Source: Apoda limacodes
Lineage: Eukaryota; Arthropoda; Insecta; Lepidoptera; Limacodidae
DNA: 64,000 bases
Direction of reading: 5' to 3'
NCBI GenBank assembly: GCA_946406115.1
Contig: OX291545.1
Location: 29,321,153-29,385,152 of the forward strand
In this document: piece after piece, positions 44,256 through 54,175 of the stretch
Layout: each line of letters starts with the position of its first letter
Position numbering within the stretch: the first letter of the stretch is position 1
The notes under the pieces: generated by a model
Told to the model about the DNA's origin: nothing
The model's database searches: none
Seen by the model: only the letters and a program-made list of their open reading frames with translations
Translations under genes and position numbers: made by a program

Positions 44256-46171
44256 TCAATTGTTATAATTACATTTTCTGATTACATCTGTTATAATTAC
44301 ATTTGATATGAATGGAAGTGACAGTACAAACTTATAGTTTGACAAAAGCTGCCATTGTACCTATTTGCCATCTATTTTATTGTTTATGTTTTGACTGAAG
44401 ACGCTCTCAAAAACGAAATTTATCAATATAGTTTTTCTACTAATATGTTTTCAATGTCTTAGAGATAAATTGATTCATTACACGCAATATTTATACACGC
44501 ATTTATATGACACATCTATAAAAACACCCAGGTCCCAGTCCGAAAATCATCATATTACGTACATAAATGTTTGTTTGCATTATACCTACGGGTATCGAAT
44601 ATACTCGATCGAACTTCAGCTTCAAGGAATAATGAGTGTCTTCCGGTATGCAACTACCTACTACTGTAATGTTACACTTATGGTAAGGGAAAGTTTTCAA
44701 ACACGTTCAATGTGGCCATTAAAGGCCAATCCATAAATGTGTATACGATCCCGAGAAAAGACAACGTTGCATTGTTTTCTGCTTTTTGTTATCTCTTTTG
44801 TCTAACTTAGATTGTAATTGTTATTTTAAACTACGTCCGAGGCATTGTTACTAGAAAACAATTAAGTAATTCTGGTTACTTTCAAAATCCTTGTAAGTAC
44901 GATTTTTTTGACACAATAACATTTAAAATGTTTTTCTTTAGTGTTATCTACCTACTTAGAACGACCGAAATATGTAGCTAGCTATTATTAATTACCACAT
45001 GTCTGCAACTTCATCTGCGCGGAGACTGTGCTATATCAGCCAAGCTCGCTGTCACAGAATCTTTATTCAAATGTTGCTGAGTAGGGAATGGTGTGAGTTT
45101 ATCTTACATTATATATCGTAACAAAGTAACGCAATTGAAAAATTATACACTATTAAAATAATGAATAAAATTTTGTACCTATGTTTGATTAGGTAACAAA
45201 AAAACAGTACAATATTGGCAGCCCTAGCTCACAGCTATTATTCCGCCGCACCGTCTATGCATTAATTGCAAAAAATGCCCCTAACGGGCATACATTGCTT
45301 TATGGGCGTTAAGCTGAAATACTAATAATAGCTGGACTTTATGCATGTACGTGACATGCGAGATCCGCGGGATTAGCAGAACTTAAATAAATGTAGCCTA
45401 TTAATTTCGAAAATACCTACATTCTTTTTATCCAGTAAAGCAACACTAAGAATAGAAATTAGGTTTTGATTGAGATTATATGCGCAGTCGACTTCAAAAT
45501 GAGTAGCGGTAGCTAGATGTACCTATATCCGCCGGATTCGCCCTGGTGCTACTTATAACTACGTAAAGTCGATTCCGCCGACAAGTGGTGTATACTATAC
45601 ATAATGGGCCTGTTTTTGTATCTTGCAATATCTGCAATTATTGTAACAGCTAAAAAAATTATGCCCCATATGATATGTGCAATAAAATCATCAATCAAAT
45701 CAAATTAAGAAGATGGCACTTTAAATATTTTACAATAAAAAAATCATATAATTAAGTAAAAAGACATATGTTGAATAGAAAAATACTATTTCATTTAACA
45801 CTTCATAAATTCATGAACATAACTACTTATAACAAAATGTATGTTTTTTGCAATCCCACAAAACCCGCGGATTCGCGGGATTGATGACCTTGATCCCGCA
45901 GGCTTGCTGGATTGAGATTTTAATGCGGAATTGGATTCCTTAAGAGAGATCATACAGGTCACAAAGCCCGGTTATGTTGAGTTGAGGCCAATGCTTGTAT
46001 AGTGCTTCCTCAAACATGCGTGATTTGAATGTTCGGGTTTAAAAATGTTCGTTCCATTTTTAAATTACATATTCGACCGCTCGAGATCTGTTAAAACTTT
46101 GCATAACACTTTTTGGTTAAAAATTAGTTTAGTTGGTTAGTTTAAACGTTACTTTCGGCCGGATTTTGTTT
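43603..46171. other. No recognised gene
   Basis: Mostly AT-rich. Around 45845-45915 a CCCGCGGATTCGCGGGATTG / GATCCCGCAGG stretch resembles the subterminal sequence of the hAT-like element at 4026-6234, so a worn end of that family may be here. The 88-codon frame at 44470 matches nothing I know. Confidence 0.45.
44223..44253 (+). repeat. (AC)n microsatellite
   Basis: About 15 uninterrupted AC dinucleotides. Confidence 0.95.
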
Positions 46172-46813
46172 TAGACGCGTCAATTTTCAGTTTAATCAAA
46201 ATCGCTTGTAAAACAAAAAGTTAGTAATTCGATTACAACCACCATCTTGGATTTTGGGTAACGTCATATTTTTTCCAGGTCTAAGAGGCATTAAATATGG
46301 GAAAATGTAATCACTTTCTTCACCGGGGTATCTTCTAAGAGTACAACTTCGTCAATGAGTCAGTCACCGTTATTGAGCTTTATTTTTTGCTTATTTTTTC
46401 ATCGATCTTGCATAAAAAATAAAAAAGTCAGTTGCCATTTTGGCACCGCCATATTGAATTTTTCGCACCTTCACCATACTTTATATTTACGTCCGATAAC
46501 TCCTTCTGTTTGTCCTTAACTTTAAAGATTTTAATCAATTAAAAAACGGCGGCCATTTAGTTTATCCAATTTATTTCAATTCTTTTGTATGTATTTTGCC
46601 AATGACGTGTCAAATTTCAGTTTCGTAAAAATCGCTTGAAAAACAAAAAAGCTAGTGCTTGGATCACCACCGCCATCTTAGATTTTAGGAAATGTCAGAT
46701 TTATGTCCAGGTCACCATGGGGCACTAAACATTGCTCCAATTCATCACTTTCATCTCCGAGGGCTCCGGAGAACAACTATGTCAATGAGTCAGTCGCCGT
46801 TATTGAGCTTTAT
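46172..46813 (+). repeat. Direct duplication of a ~210-bp module
   Basis: 46172-46382 and 46604-46813 share, in order, GTCAA.TTTCAGTTT, AAAATCGCTTG, CGCCATCTTAGATTTT-like, GGCACTAAA-like, ATCACTTTC and TCAATGAGTCAGTCGCCGTT with ATTGAGCTTTAT. The offset is about 432 bases. It is probably a retroposon-derived repeat. Confidence 0.7.
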
Positions 46814-47165
46814 ACATAATAGATAGAAATAGATAGATATTAATTAGTATCTATGTATTATATTAAACGACGAAACGGACTGGCTTACTGATCGACACCG
46901 CGCAGCTGAGACCGCTGCTTGGTCTAGCTAGAAGAATGAAATTTTGCACAAACTTTCCTTAAATGACGTAGGTGTGCACTAAGAAGGGATTTTTGGAAAT
47001 TCATCCGTAATTTGTATGAGAATTCTAATATTTTTGTGTCCAAAAACTTGGAATTTTACTCAGAGATTAATGTTACAACATAAGTGAGCACTACGAATGG
47101 GTTTTGTCTAATAGCGTTAAATGTTAGTTGAAAGTTTTTATTCAAATCAGTCATTTTTAAAGTTT

Positions 47166-47471
47166 TTTTAATACCACTGAGGTGGTAAACAAGCTAACGG
47201 TCCGCCTGATGGTAAGCAGTCACCATAGCCTATGGACGCTTGCAACAACTGGGGTATAACTCGCGCGTTGCCGACCCTAATAAAATCTAATAACTTCTTT
47301 TTTGACGAACCCCATACTGTAGACCTTAAAGAAAACCTTGACAGGAGCTCATTCCACAACCCGAGTGTTCGCGGGAGGAAGTTTCCGAAACCGCACTGTA
47401 CACGACCGCGTAAGTTTGAGTATCAATTCCCTTTCAATGGCGAGCGATGGTAAGCTTAATGCATAAAAGGT
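47166..47471 (-). mobile_element. LINE 3' end fragment (16-kb family)
   Basis: Minus-strand copy of the C-terminal code and 3' tail: CCACTGAGGTGGTAAACAAG, ACGGTCCGCCTGATGGTAAG, TCGCGCGTTGCCGACCCT, AACTTCTTTTTTGACGAACC and GAGCTCATTCCACAACCC. Only the last few hundred bases of the LINE are present. Confidence 0.8.
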
Positions 47472-47566
47472 GGAAGTTTCCGAAACCGCACTGTACACGA
47501 CCGCGTAAGTTTGAGTATCAATTCCCTTTCAATGGCGAGCGATGGTAAGCTTAATGCATAAAAAAA
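47377..47566. repeat. Perfect 95-bp tandem duplication
   Basis: 47377-47471 is repeated at 47472-47566 with the first ~91 bases identical, both starting GGAAGTTTCCGAAACCGC. It duplicates part of the LINE fragment and its junction, so it post-dates that insertion. Confidence 0.9.
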
Positions 47567-47569
47567 CGA

Positions 47570-48046
47570 GTTGCACTCCGGGAGTGCCGGCAGAAGTGAA
47601 AACCTTAACACACAATTTGCGCATAACACTCAAATATGTCACAAGACATGTCTTTGACATTGTCAAGAAATAATAATGTTTGTTTATTTACTTTTTTGAC
47701 GTAAATTTGACATCTCAATCTGTCACAGAATTAAAATCCCATATCCAACCTCCCTGTACTAATAATCGCCATATACTAAAAATAAAAATTATAATAGGCG
47801 TGGCATTATGGTTTCCGTCTTGCGAATTTTTATGGCGCGGCATTATGGTTTCCGTCTGAGGATCATTCTGCCGCGAGTTTATAATTTTTTACCCATTTTT
47901 AAAACTAACCTAATGTAAATAAATCTGGCGCGAGTTCCGTCTTACGAATTTTATATGTATTTTCGATCAGGACACGTGACCTGACGCGAGTTTATTTTTA
48001 CCCATACCAAAAAAGTGCACAACACTGCTAAAGAAGTTTTCACTTC
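47570..48046 (-). repeat. GAAGTGAAAAC inverted-repeat element, copy 2
   Basis: Inverted relative to 41418-41777: starts GTTGCACTCCGGGAGTGCCG and GCAGAAGTGAAAACC, ends TAAAGAAGTTTTCACTTC. It is longer than copy 1, partly because of a duplicated GGCATTATGGTTTCCGTCT module at about 47803 and 47841. Confidence 0.8.
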
Positions 48047-48340
48047 AATAATTAGTATAAGGCTTCGAGGTTAAAGTTTAAGAATTCACAGTTTTTGGAA
48101 AACCATCCCCGAGAGGTCAAAATAGGGGATAAAAAATTTGTGTAACAATTCCGATATTTTTGCAGGTGAAGTCATATACAGTAAAAAGCTTTTGTTTTTA
48201 AAAGACCACGCAATTGTTTCACCGGTTTTGAAAACTCATTCCCTAGAGATAAAAATTGGGGATAAAAAATTATATGAGAATTCCAATATTATTGTAGTAA
48301 CCCCCGTAAAGTCAAATTTTTATAATTTTTGCCCCAGTCT

Positions 48341-48896
48341 TTGACTACTTTTTTGTTATCTGTATTACTCAGTACAAGATGGCCGCCAGATCATTGAGTG
48401 TTTGACTCATCGACAAAATATTTTTACCATAAACAATATCAAACGAATGTTTATTGCTTCGCCAAAACAAATCTAAGCAGAAGCCTTATCTATATTTATA
48501 TGAATAAGCATTTTTGTGTGCATCGCACGAAAGAATCAGAAATAACCATAAATTAATATATAATACCTATACGGAAAGAACTGACGATTAAAAACCTAAA
48601 TATACCATAGATATAATACTTAACAAAGTTATATATACATCGTTAATTGGATTTAAAAAAAAAAAATCACAATATTTTGTAATTTTCTGTTTCGGGAAAA
48701 ACTTTTCAAGAAAATAGATTTGTTGTACCTAATATTATAAATTTGGTTGTTTATATCTAAGGGATAATCCCTGCAACTACTAAACTTTCACTAATATTAG
48801 AATGCTTCACTATCCCTTAGTAACGTGGGCTATAAAATGTTTGGATTAGCATTTGTTTTTAGTTCGAAATATCGATGTTTGTTAATCAATTTTTTT
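48341..48896. other. No recognised feature
   Basis: AT-rich DNA with no gene or repeat recognised. Confidence 0.4.
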
Positions 48897-49513
48897 AAAA
48901 AACCGGCCAAATGCAAGTTGGATTCGCGCACCGAGGGTTCCGTACCTACCACCATTTATGTAATCTACAAACACAAACAAAATTATTTTTTAATTTTTAT
49001 ATTTGAGTTGATTGAATGAAAGGTAAATTGCGGTTTATGATTTATGACGTATAACTACTTACTAGATCTCGTTCAAACCAATTTTCGGTGGAAGTTTGCA
49101 TAGTAATGAACATCATATATTTGTTTTAAGTTTTATCATTCTCTTATTTTAGAAGTTACAGGGGGGCGGGGACACACATTTTACCACTTTGGAAGTCTCT
49201 CGCGCAAACTATTCAGTTTAGAAAAAAATGATGTTAGAAACCTCAATATTATTTTTCAAGACCTATCCATAGACACCCCACACGAGTGAGTTTGATGAAA
49301 AAAAATTTTTGAGGTTCAGTTCTAAGTATGGGATGGGTATTTTTTGTGTGAAAATCTTAATGCGGTTCACAGAATACATCTGCTTACCAAGTTTCAACAG
49401 TATAGTTCTTATAGTTTCCTAAAAAGTGGCAGTGACATACGGACGGACGAGCAGACAGACATGACGAATCTATAAGGGTTCCGTTTTTATCATTTGGCTA
49501 CGGAACCCTTAAA
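48897..49513 (+). repeat. CCGGCC-type dispersed repeat, long copy
   Basis: The head is AAAACCGGCCAAATGCAAGT then GGGTTCCGTACC. The tail is GGACGGACGAGCAGACAGAC, ATGACGAATCTATAAGGGTT and GGCTACGGAACCCTTAAAA. The interior contains GGCAGTGACATACGGACGG. Confidence 0.8.
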
Positions 49514-49664
49514 AGCACTATTCCTTGACGTTGATATATATCATCTCATGAAATAATGAGGTAAACGGTTTTTTAGCGCAGGTATAGCTAGCGGGATTTC
49601 AAAATACATATCAAACTACTCTTACACGTCCTGATAGTGCATACAATTTTCCTAATATGTAGTG

Positions 49665-49830
49665 TATAAAACACCACTAAGGTGACAAAAAATCAGGGCA
49701 GTTGAGCGGTCTATAGCCTATACACTTTTGCAATGCCATCCTGGGGAATTAATTACCTGTTCTTTAGACCCTTTAAAACGTAACTAACTCCCTTCTGGAA
49801 GAACCTCATACCCCTTTAATTTTTAGACGG
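49665..49830 (-). mobile_element. Worn LINE 3' end fragment
   Basis: Reads ACACCACTAAGGTGACAAAA, GCGGTCTATAGCCTA and CTTCTGGAAGAACCTCATAC, a degraded version of the 3' end seen at 47.2 and 33.4 kb. Confidence 0.6.
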
Positions 49831-49910
49831 CTAATTTCAAAGTAGTTGGTACTTTGAAATTTACAAATTTTGAAGAAAAATTACATTGCTTTCAAAAACC
49901 TACTTAAAAG

Positions 49911-50313
49911 AAAAAACCGGCGAAGTTCGAGTCTGAGTCGCGCACAGAGGGTTCCGTACAAACTTATTATTTGTAGATAAACCTTTTTAGATTTTTTCTT
50001 TATTTGTTATTATATCTTGCTTTTTGCCAAATTTCATGATGCTAGATCAACGGTAAGTACCCAATAGGTTTTGCTTTATTTGTATAACAATATGCGACAA
50101 AAATGACCGTGTTTTGGCCATATTTTTTATATAATTAACTTAGATGCTTGATTTTTTTAAAACTTTGAGTGACCTTCTAGTATTTGATATTAATTTCAAC
50201 TTCATAACTTCACGCGTTCCTGAGAAAAAAGGATCTTGACAAACAAGCAGACAACAAAATGATCCTATATAAGGATTCCTTTTTCTCTTTTGAGGTGCGG
50301 AACCATAAAAATA
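49911..50313 (+). repeat. CCGGCC-type dispersed repeat, full-length copy
   Basis: The head is AAAACCGGCGAAGTTCGAGT then GGGTTCCGTAC. The tail has TTGACAAACAAGCAGACAAC, ATAAGGATTCC and GGTGCGGAACCATAAAAA. Confidence 0.75.
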
Positions 50314-52442
50314 AAACTTACGCACATGGTTCCATTGAGCTAAATTTTTCTACTTGAAATCGAATGCTAAAAAATAATTGCGTAGGTATCTTAGCTTCAA
50401 ATTTATGGCATTCAAGAAGCAGAAAACAGGCAGCTAAACTAGTTAAATTTTTATTTTTAGTAGATTTCAAAGGCGTTGTTTTTTTTAATATTTATTTTAT
50501 TGTTCTTATTCTGACAGCCTTTTATTTCTTATTACAATCCAGAATTTATTTTAATAGGAAAATAAATTAATAACCCAGCTTTGTCGTGACATCACTTTAC
50601 TAAGGTCTTTTATAAATACTGTAGCTCAGCCCAATCCCAGATCTTTTATCTTACAGCTTCTTACTTCAGCTGGTAATTAACGACGTATGTGACATACATA
50701 AAGCCACCTTAGTCCAGATACACTGTATCATAAGCAGTGTTGCGGCAATAGGGTCACACCCTGTCACGTGGACTAAAGTGGTTGATGAAAAGATGCTGTC
50801 CTTCAGATTATGAAGTGGGTGTGCCACTCTAAAACTTTCTGGGAATAAAAACTTGTAGGTCTTTGAAATCAATAACTTCATTGAGCTTTCGTGGTAAACC
50901 TATTATTAAACTCAGTACGTGCGAAATATGGCCTAAATACTAAAAGAGCCTACCACAGAACTTTGTATCAAATAAAACATTGGAACGTTGCAACAATTTA
51001 AGTGAAAGGTGAAAGCGTTTTTAATGTTTATGATAAATTTTGGTGAAAATCAAATAGGTAAGTACTTTTGTAATTTTTATCTCTTACCGAACCCTTAACT
51101 TTGGAACCCTTTTCTAAGCCATGGGGAGTTAGTGTACCTTTCAAAGAGTAAATGATTCACACATGCTCCATACGTACAAACAAATCCAAAATCCTTTGCT
51201 AAAATATGTGAATTGGTTAAGCAATAATAAACTAACAAACAGCCTTTTGCATTTACATATATTAATACCTAGGATAATACAAGTTCTCAAATTTCATGAA
51301 TACTTTGAGGTGGCCTTTAACCCGAATCAATACTGATCAATCAATCTGATACTCGAATAATAATCTATAGGTAATTGACTATGGGTATAGATGGATGAAT
51401 GAAATTGACCACTGAAAAATTTACTAATGACGTCTAGATTCTAATGTCACCACTTCTAATAATTTGAAATGTTCAAGCATAGGTTTAGTTTATATTAATA
51501 GTAGGTTTTCACAAAATGAGGATCTCTGTAGTTTAAACGTAAAAGTACCTAATATTTATTCCGCTTCCGCGTCTACAGCTCCGCTCGCTAATGAATTGCG
51601 GCCGGGCAAAACGTTTTACAAACAATCTGTAATGGGAGACCAACGCATGCATAGCAAAACAAGGAATTGGCACATAACAGACTTTTAAGTTAATAAAATA
51701 TGGTACCTACTTAACTTATGTACTTAATAACGAGTATGTTCTCGATCTATTTTAAGACAAGCGTGGTAGTGTGGTAAGTAACTAAACAAGTGATGACATT
51801 TGAAAACAGTTTGGGGTTTGTTTATATTAAACTTATAGTAAGACGAGCTGGAGGGGCCATAAATTGAAAATGCTATTTTAAGTAGGTATGATGGAAATCG
51901 AACAAAACTTTATACAGAATCAATATTCCGGGGAAAGCGATTTGGGAGCCCATTGAGATTTGAAAAAAGCAAATCGGTATTTGAAAAAAAAAGTAACGCT
52001 CGCTCTTTATTCTGTTGCTTCATAGTCTACACAGTAGTCAGGAGAGTTACAAAGCAGTACTGCGTGACATACCTAAAACTTAAGTGAAAAAGGACGGCGC
52101 CATATGGAACAAAGGTTACGTGAGTATACTTACTTTAAATAAATAATAAATCTGTCAACTACAAAAGTGAGGTTGTAATAGGGTCACTCTTTCAGTTTTA
52201 GTAGTTATCGTTATTAACCGCCTAATTTTGTGTTTTTTTTTTTAGTTAGTAAAATTTTTTTTGTGTATTGTTTGAAATTGAAAGAGAAAGAAAAAATTGA
52301 GGTTGAAAAAATTAAATATAAATATTGGCATTTTAACGCACTCTGCCACTTTCAATTAAAATTAAACCTGCAGTGTGTAATACTTTTTTCTCATAAATAG
52401 TTTTAATGAGCATTCTAAATAAAAACAAATACATGACGTTTA
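50314..52442. other. No recognised gene
   Basis: AT-rich DNA. The only structure noted is a 13-base inverted pair (CCACCTTAGTCCA at 50704-50716 and TGGACTAAAGTGG at 50769-50781, one mismatch), possibly a small inverted-repeat relic. Confidence 0.45.
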
Positions 52443-52815
52443 ATGATGCTAATCAGAGTAATATTCAAATACAAGTTTCGGCGTGGAACTAACACAGCAG
52501 AAACCGCTCGTTATGACAACGCTGTGTTTGAAAACAGACTTGTCTTGGTCGTTCGTGGTGGAAACTTCGACCTGAGGGATGAACCACGAGGAAAACGAGC
52601 CACTAAGGTAAAGGTAAATATAACGATGAATTGAAGGTGATGGTGGAATCCAATCCGTGTCAAAATACTAAAGAATCAGCGGCATATCTTAACATTAGCA
52701 TAGCATAAGCATTAGCTTAGCATACCCACAGTGTTGACTCATTTACAGCGAATCGATCTTCACCACTATTGCTCTACGATAACGCCAGACTGCTAGTGAA
52801 ACACTACTGTCACTT
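52443..52815 (+). pseudogene. mariner transposase relic with internal deletion
   Basis: The frame from 52447 reads LIRVIFKYKFRRGTNTAETAR and then GGNFDLRDEPRGK, the start and helix-turn-helix region of a mariner transposase. About 180 bases later, near 52770-52790, LLLYDNARLL corresponds to the catalytic-aspartate motif LLLHDNARPH. The several hundred bases expected between are missing and replaced by a TAGCATAGCATAAGC-type simple stretch. It is non-functional. Confidence 0.8.
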
Positions 52816-53578
52816 GCATATCAAGCCCTTGGCTGAGTTCGGGTATTGTGTACTCTGTGGTTCGGGTAAATAAACGTGTCCTTATATCTCTTATCGAAGT
52901 TGTCCCGGAAGTCATGCACAACTTCGTAAAAATGGACGACATTATTGCGAAACAATAGGAACTATGTGTATACATATAGGGTAAAACTTTCTAATCTGGA
53001 CACTCGCCTAAGTTCGCCTCCTAAAACGTTTAAACTTATAGTTAGGTCCAAATTCCGTTTAAGTGAACGGTTTTGGCATCGATCACGACTTTATATATGG
53101 TGTCGCCATGTCGTACAATCCGGAGGTTTAGTGTGCAGAAGCCGGCGAGGCGCAGCACAGTGGAATTCTATCAGTGATTTGGAAAAAAACGACAACGGAG
53201 ACCACTCTGGAAACGTGTATAATAAATAGCTTGTAAAAGTTTTTTTACTGCTTCCGGGCAGTGAAATAACAATGTAAAAGAAATTTTTCTTTTTAATTTA
53301 ACTCTTTAGTTTGGATTAGATACTGAGAAATAATGAGGCCGATTTTAGGATGCTTATTTACTCTAGGAATACAAGCAAATTAAGAACAAACTATACCAAT
53401 CCACTTATAAAGTGAGAAGAGTTGCGCTTTGTTGACGGCATTGAGAGCTATGAAATCGCATTGTTTTCACCAAATGTAAACAAACAATATGGCCGTACAC
53501 TATTTTGACCAGTTCATCCACTGGTCTACTGCTCTACTTCCCGAGTAGGTATATGATGATTCAGCATGGAGCGCATTC
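52816..53578. other. No recognised gene
   Basis: A 94-codon frame at 52945 has no recognised family. Part of the region may belong to another worn DNA transposon, but I cannot support a name. Confidence 0.4.
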
Positions 53579-53586
53579 ATTTTTAG

Positions 53587-53945
53587 GGTAAAAATATACA
53601 ATATCCCCCGCGTATTTAAGGGTTGAAAGTGATGGGGGGAGGGGGGGAGGGGGGTAGGAGGTACCCCAGAAAAGGAGGGGGCCCGGAACCCCCCCTTTTT
53701 TATATAATTTTTAAAAATTTAACCTCAAAATGTAGGAACCAACTTCTATCAGGGTATCCAATTTTCCCTGCGTAATTTAGGGTTGATAGTGAGGGGGGAA
53801 GAGGTAGGTACCCCCGAAAACTAGAGGGCCCGGAACCCCCCCTTTTTTATATATTTTTTTTAAAATTTAACCTCAAAATGTAGAAACCAACTTTCTTTAG
53901 ACTATTGAATAGTTAATTAATATACAATTTCCCCTGCGTATTTAA
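53587..53945. repeat. Left terminus in ~2.3 tandem copies, with G-rich tracts
   Basis: Terminal sequence recurs at about 53587, 53752 and 53920, each followed by GCGTATTTAAGGGTTGA or a close variant. The first two also share GGGCCCGGAACCCCCCCTTT and TTTAACCTCAAAATGTAG. The first copy has G tracts at 53634-53660 that could form a quadruplex. Confidence 0.8.
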
Positions 53946-54092
53946 GGGTTGACAAAATTAGCCCCCTCTCCTCCGCAAACTCAATGCATTGAGCTTCTGT
54001 GCCCAACTGAGAGAAAATCATTCTCCAGTTCCACATAGATCTGAAACAGCAAAAAGTAAGTTATTAGTTTTAAACTAAGATGAACTATGACA

Positions 54093-54175
54093 AATGACTG
54101 CTTTTGTGGTTCAGTTGGTAGTGCTCCTGCCTACTGAACCGAGGGGTGTGGGTTCGATTCCAGCCCAAATAAACA
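54093..54175 (+). repeat. tRNA-derived SINE head
   Basis: Contains an A-box-like TGGTTCAGTTGGTAG and, about 40 bases on, a B-box GGTTCGATTCC at the spacing of an RNA polymerase III promoter. Cloverleaf pairing is poor and there is no clean acceptor stem, so it is a tRNA-derived retroposon head rather than a tRNA gene. It lies in the intron of the Merlin-like gene, opposite strand. Confidence 0.6.

Larger units (their letters stand above)
46860..48340 (+). repeat. Retroposon-like tail split by later insertions
   Basis: 46860-47160 (ACGACGAAACGGACTGGCTT, GTGCACTAAGAAGGGATTTT) and 48060-48330 (GGGGATAAAAAATT twice, GAGAATTCCAATATT) look like successive parts of one lepidopteran repeat. LINE and inverted-repeat sequences at 47160-48046 separate them. 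Confidence 0.5.

Noticed and set aside
54093..54175. tRNA gene
   Set aside because: A and B boxes are present but the acceptor and anticodon stems do not pair properly; a tRNA-derived SINE fits better.
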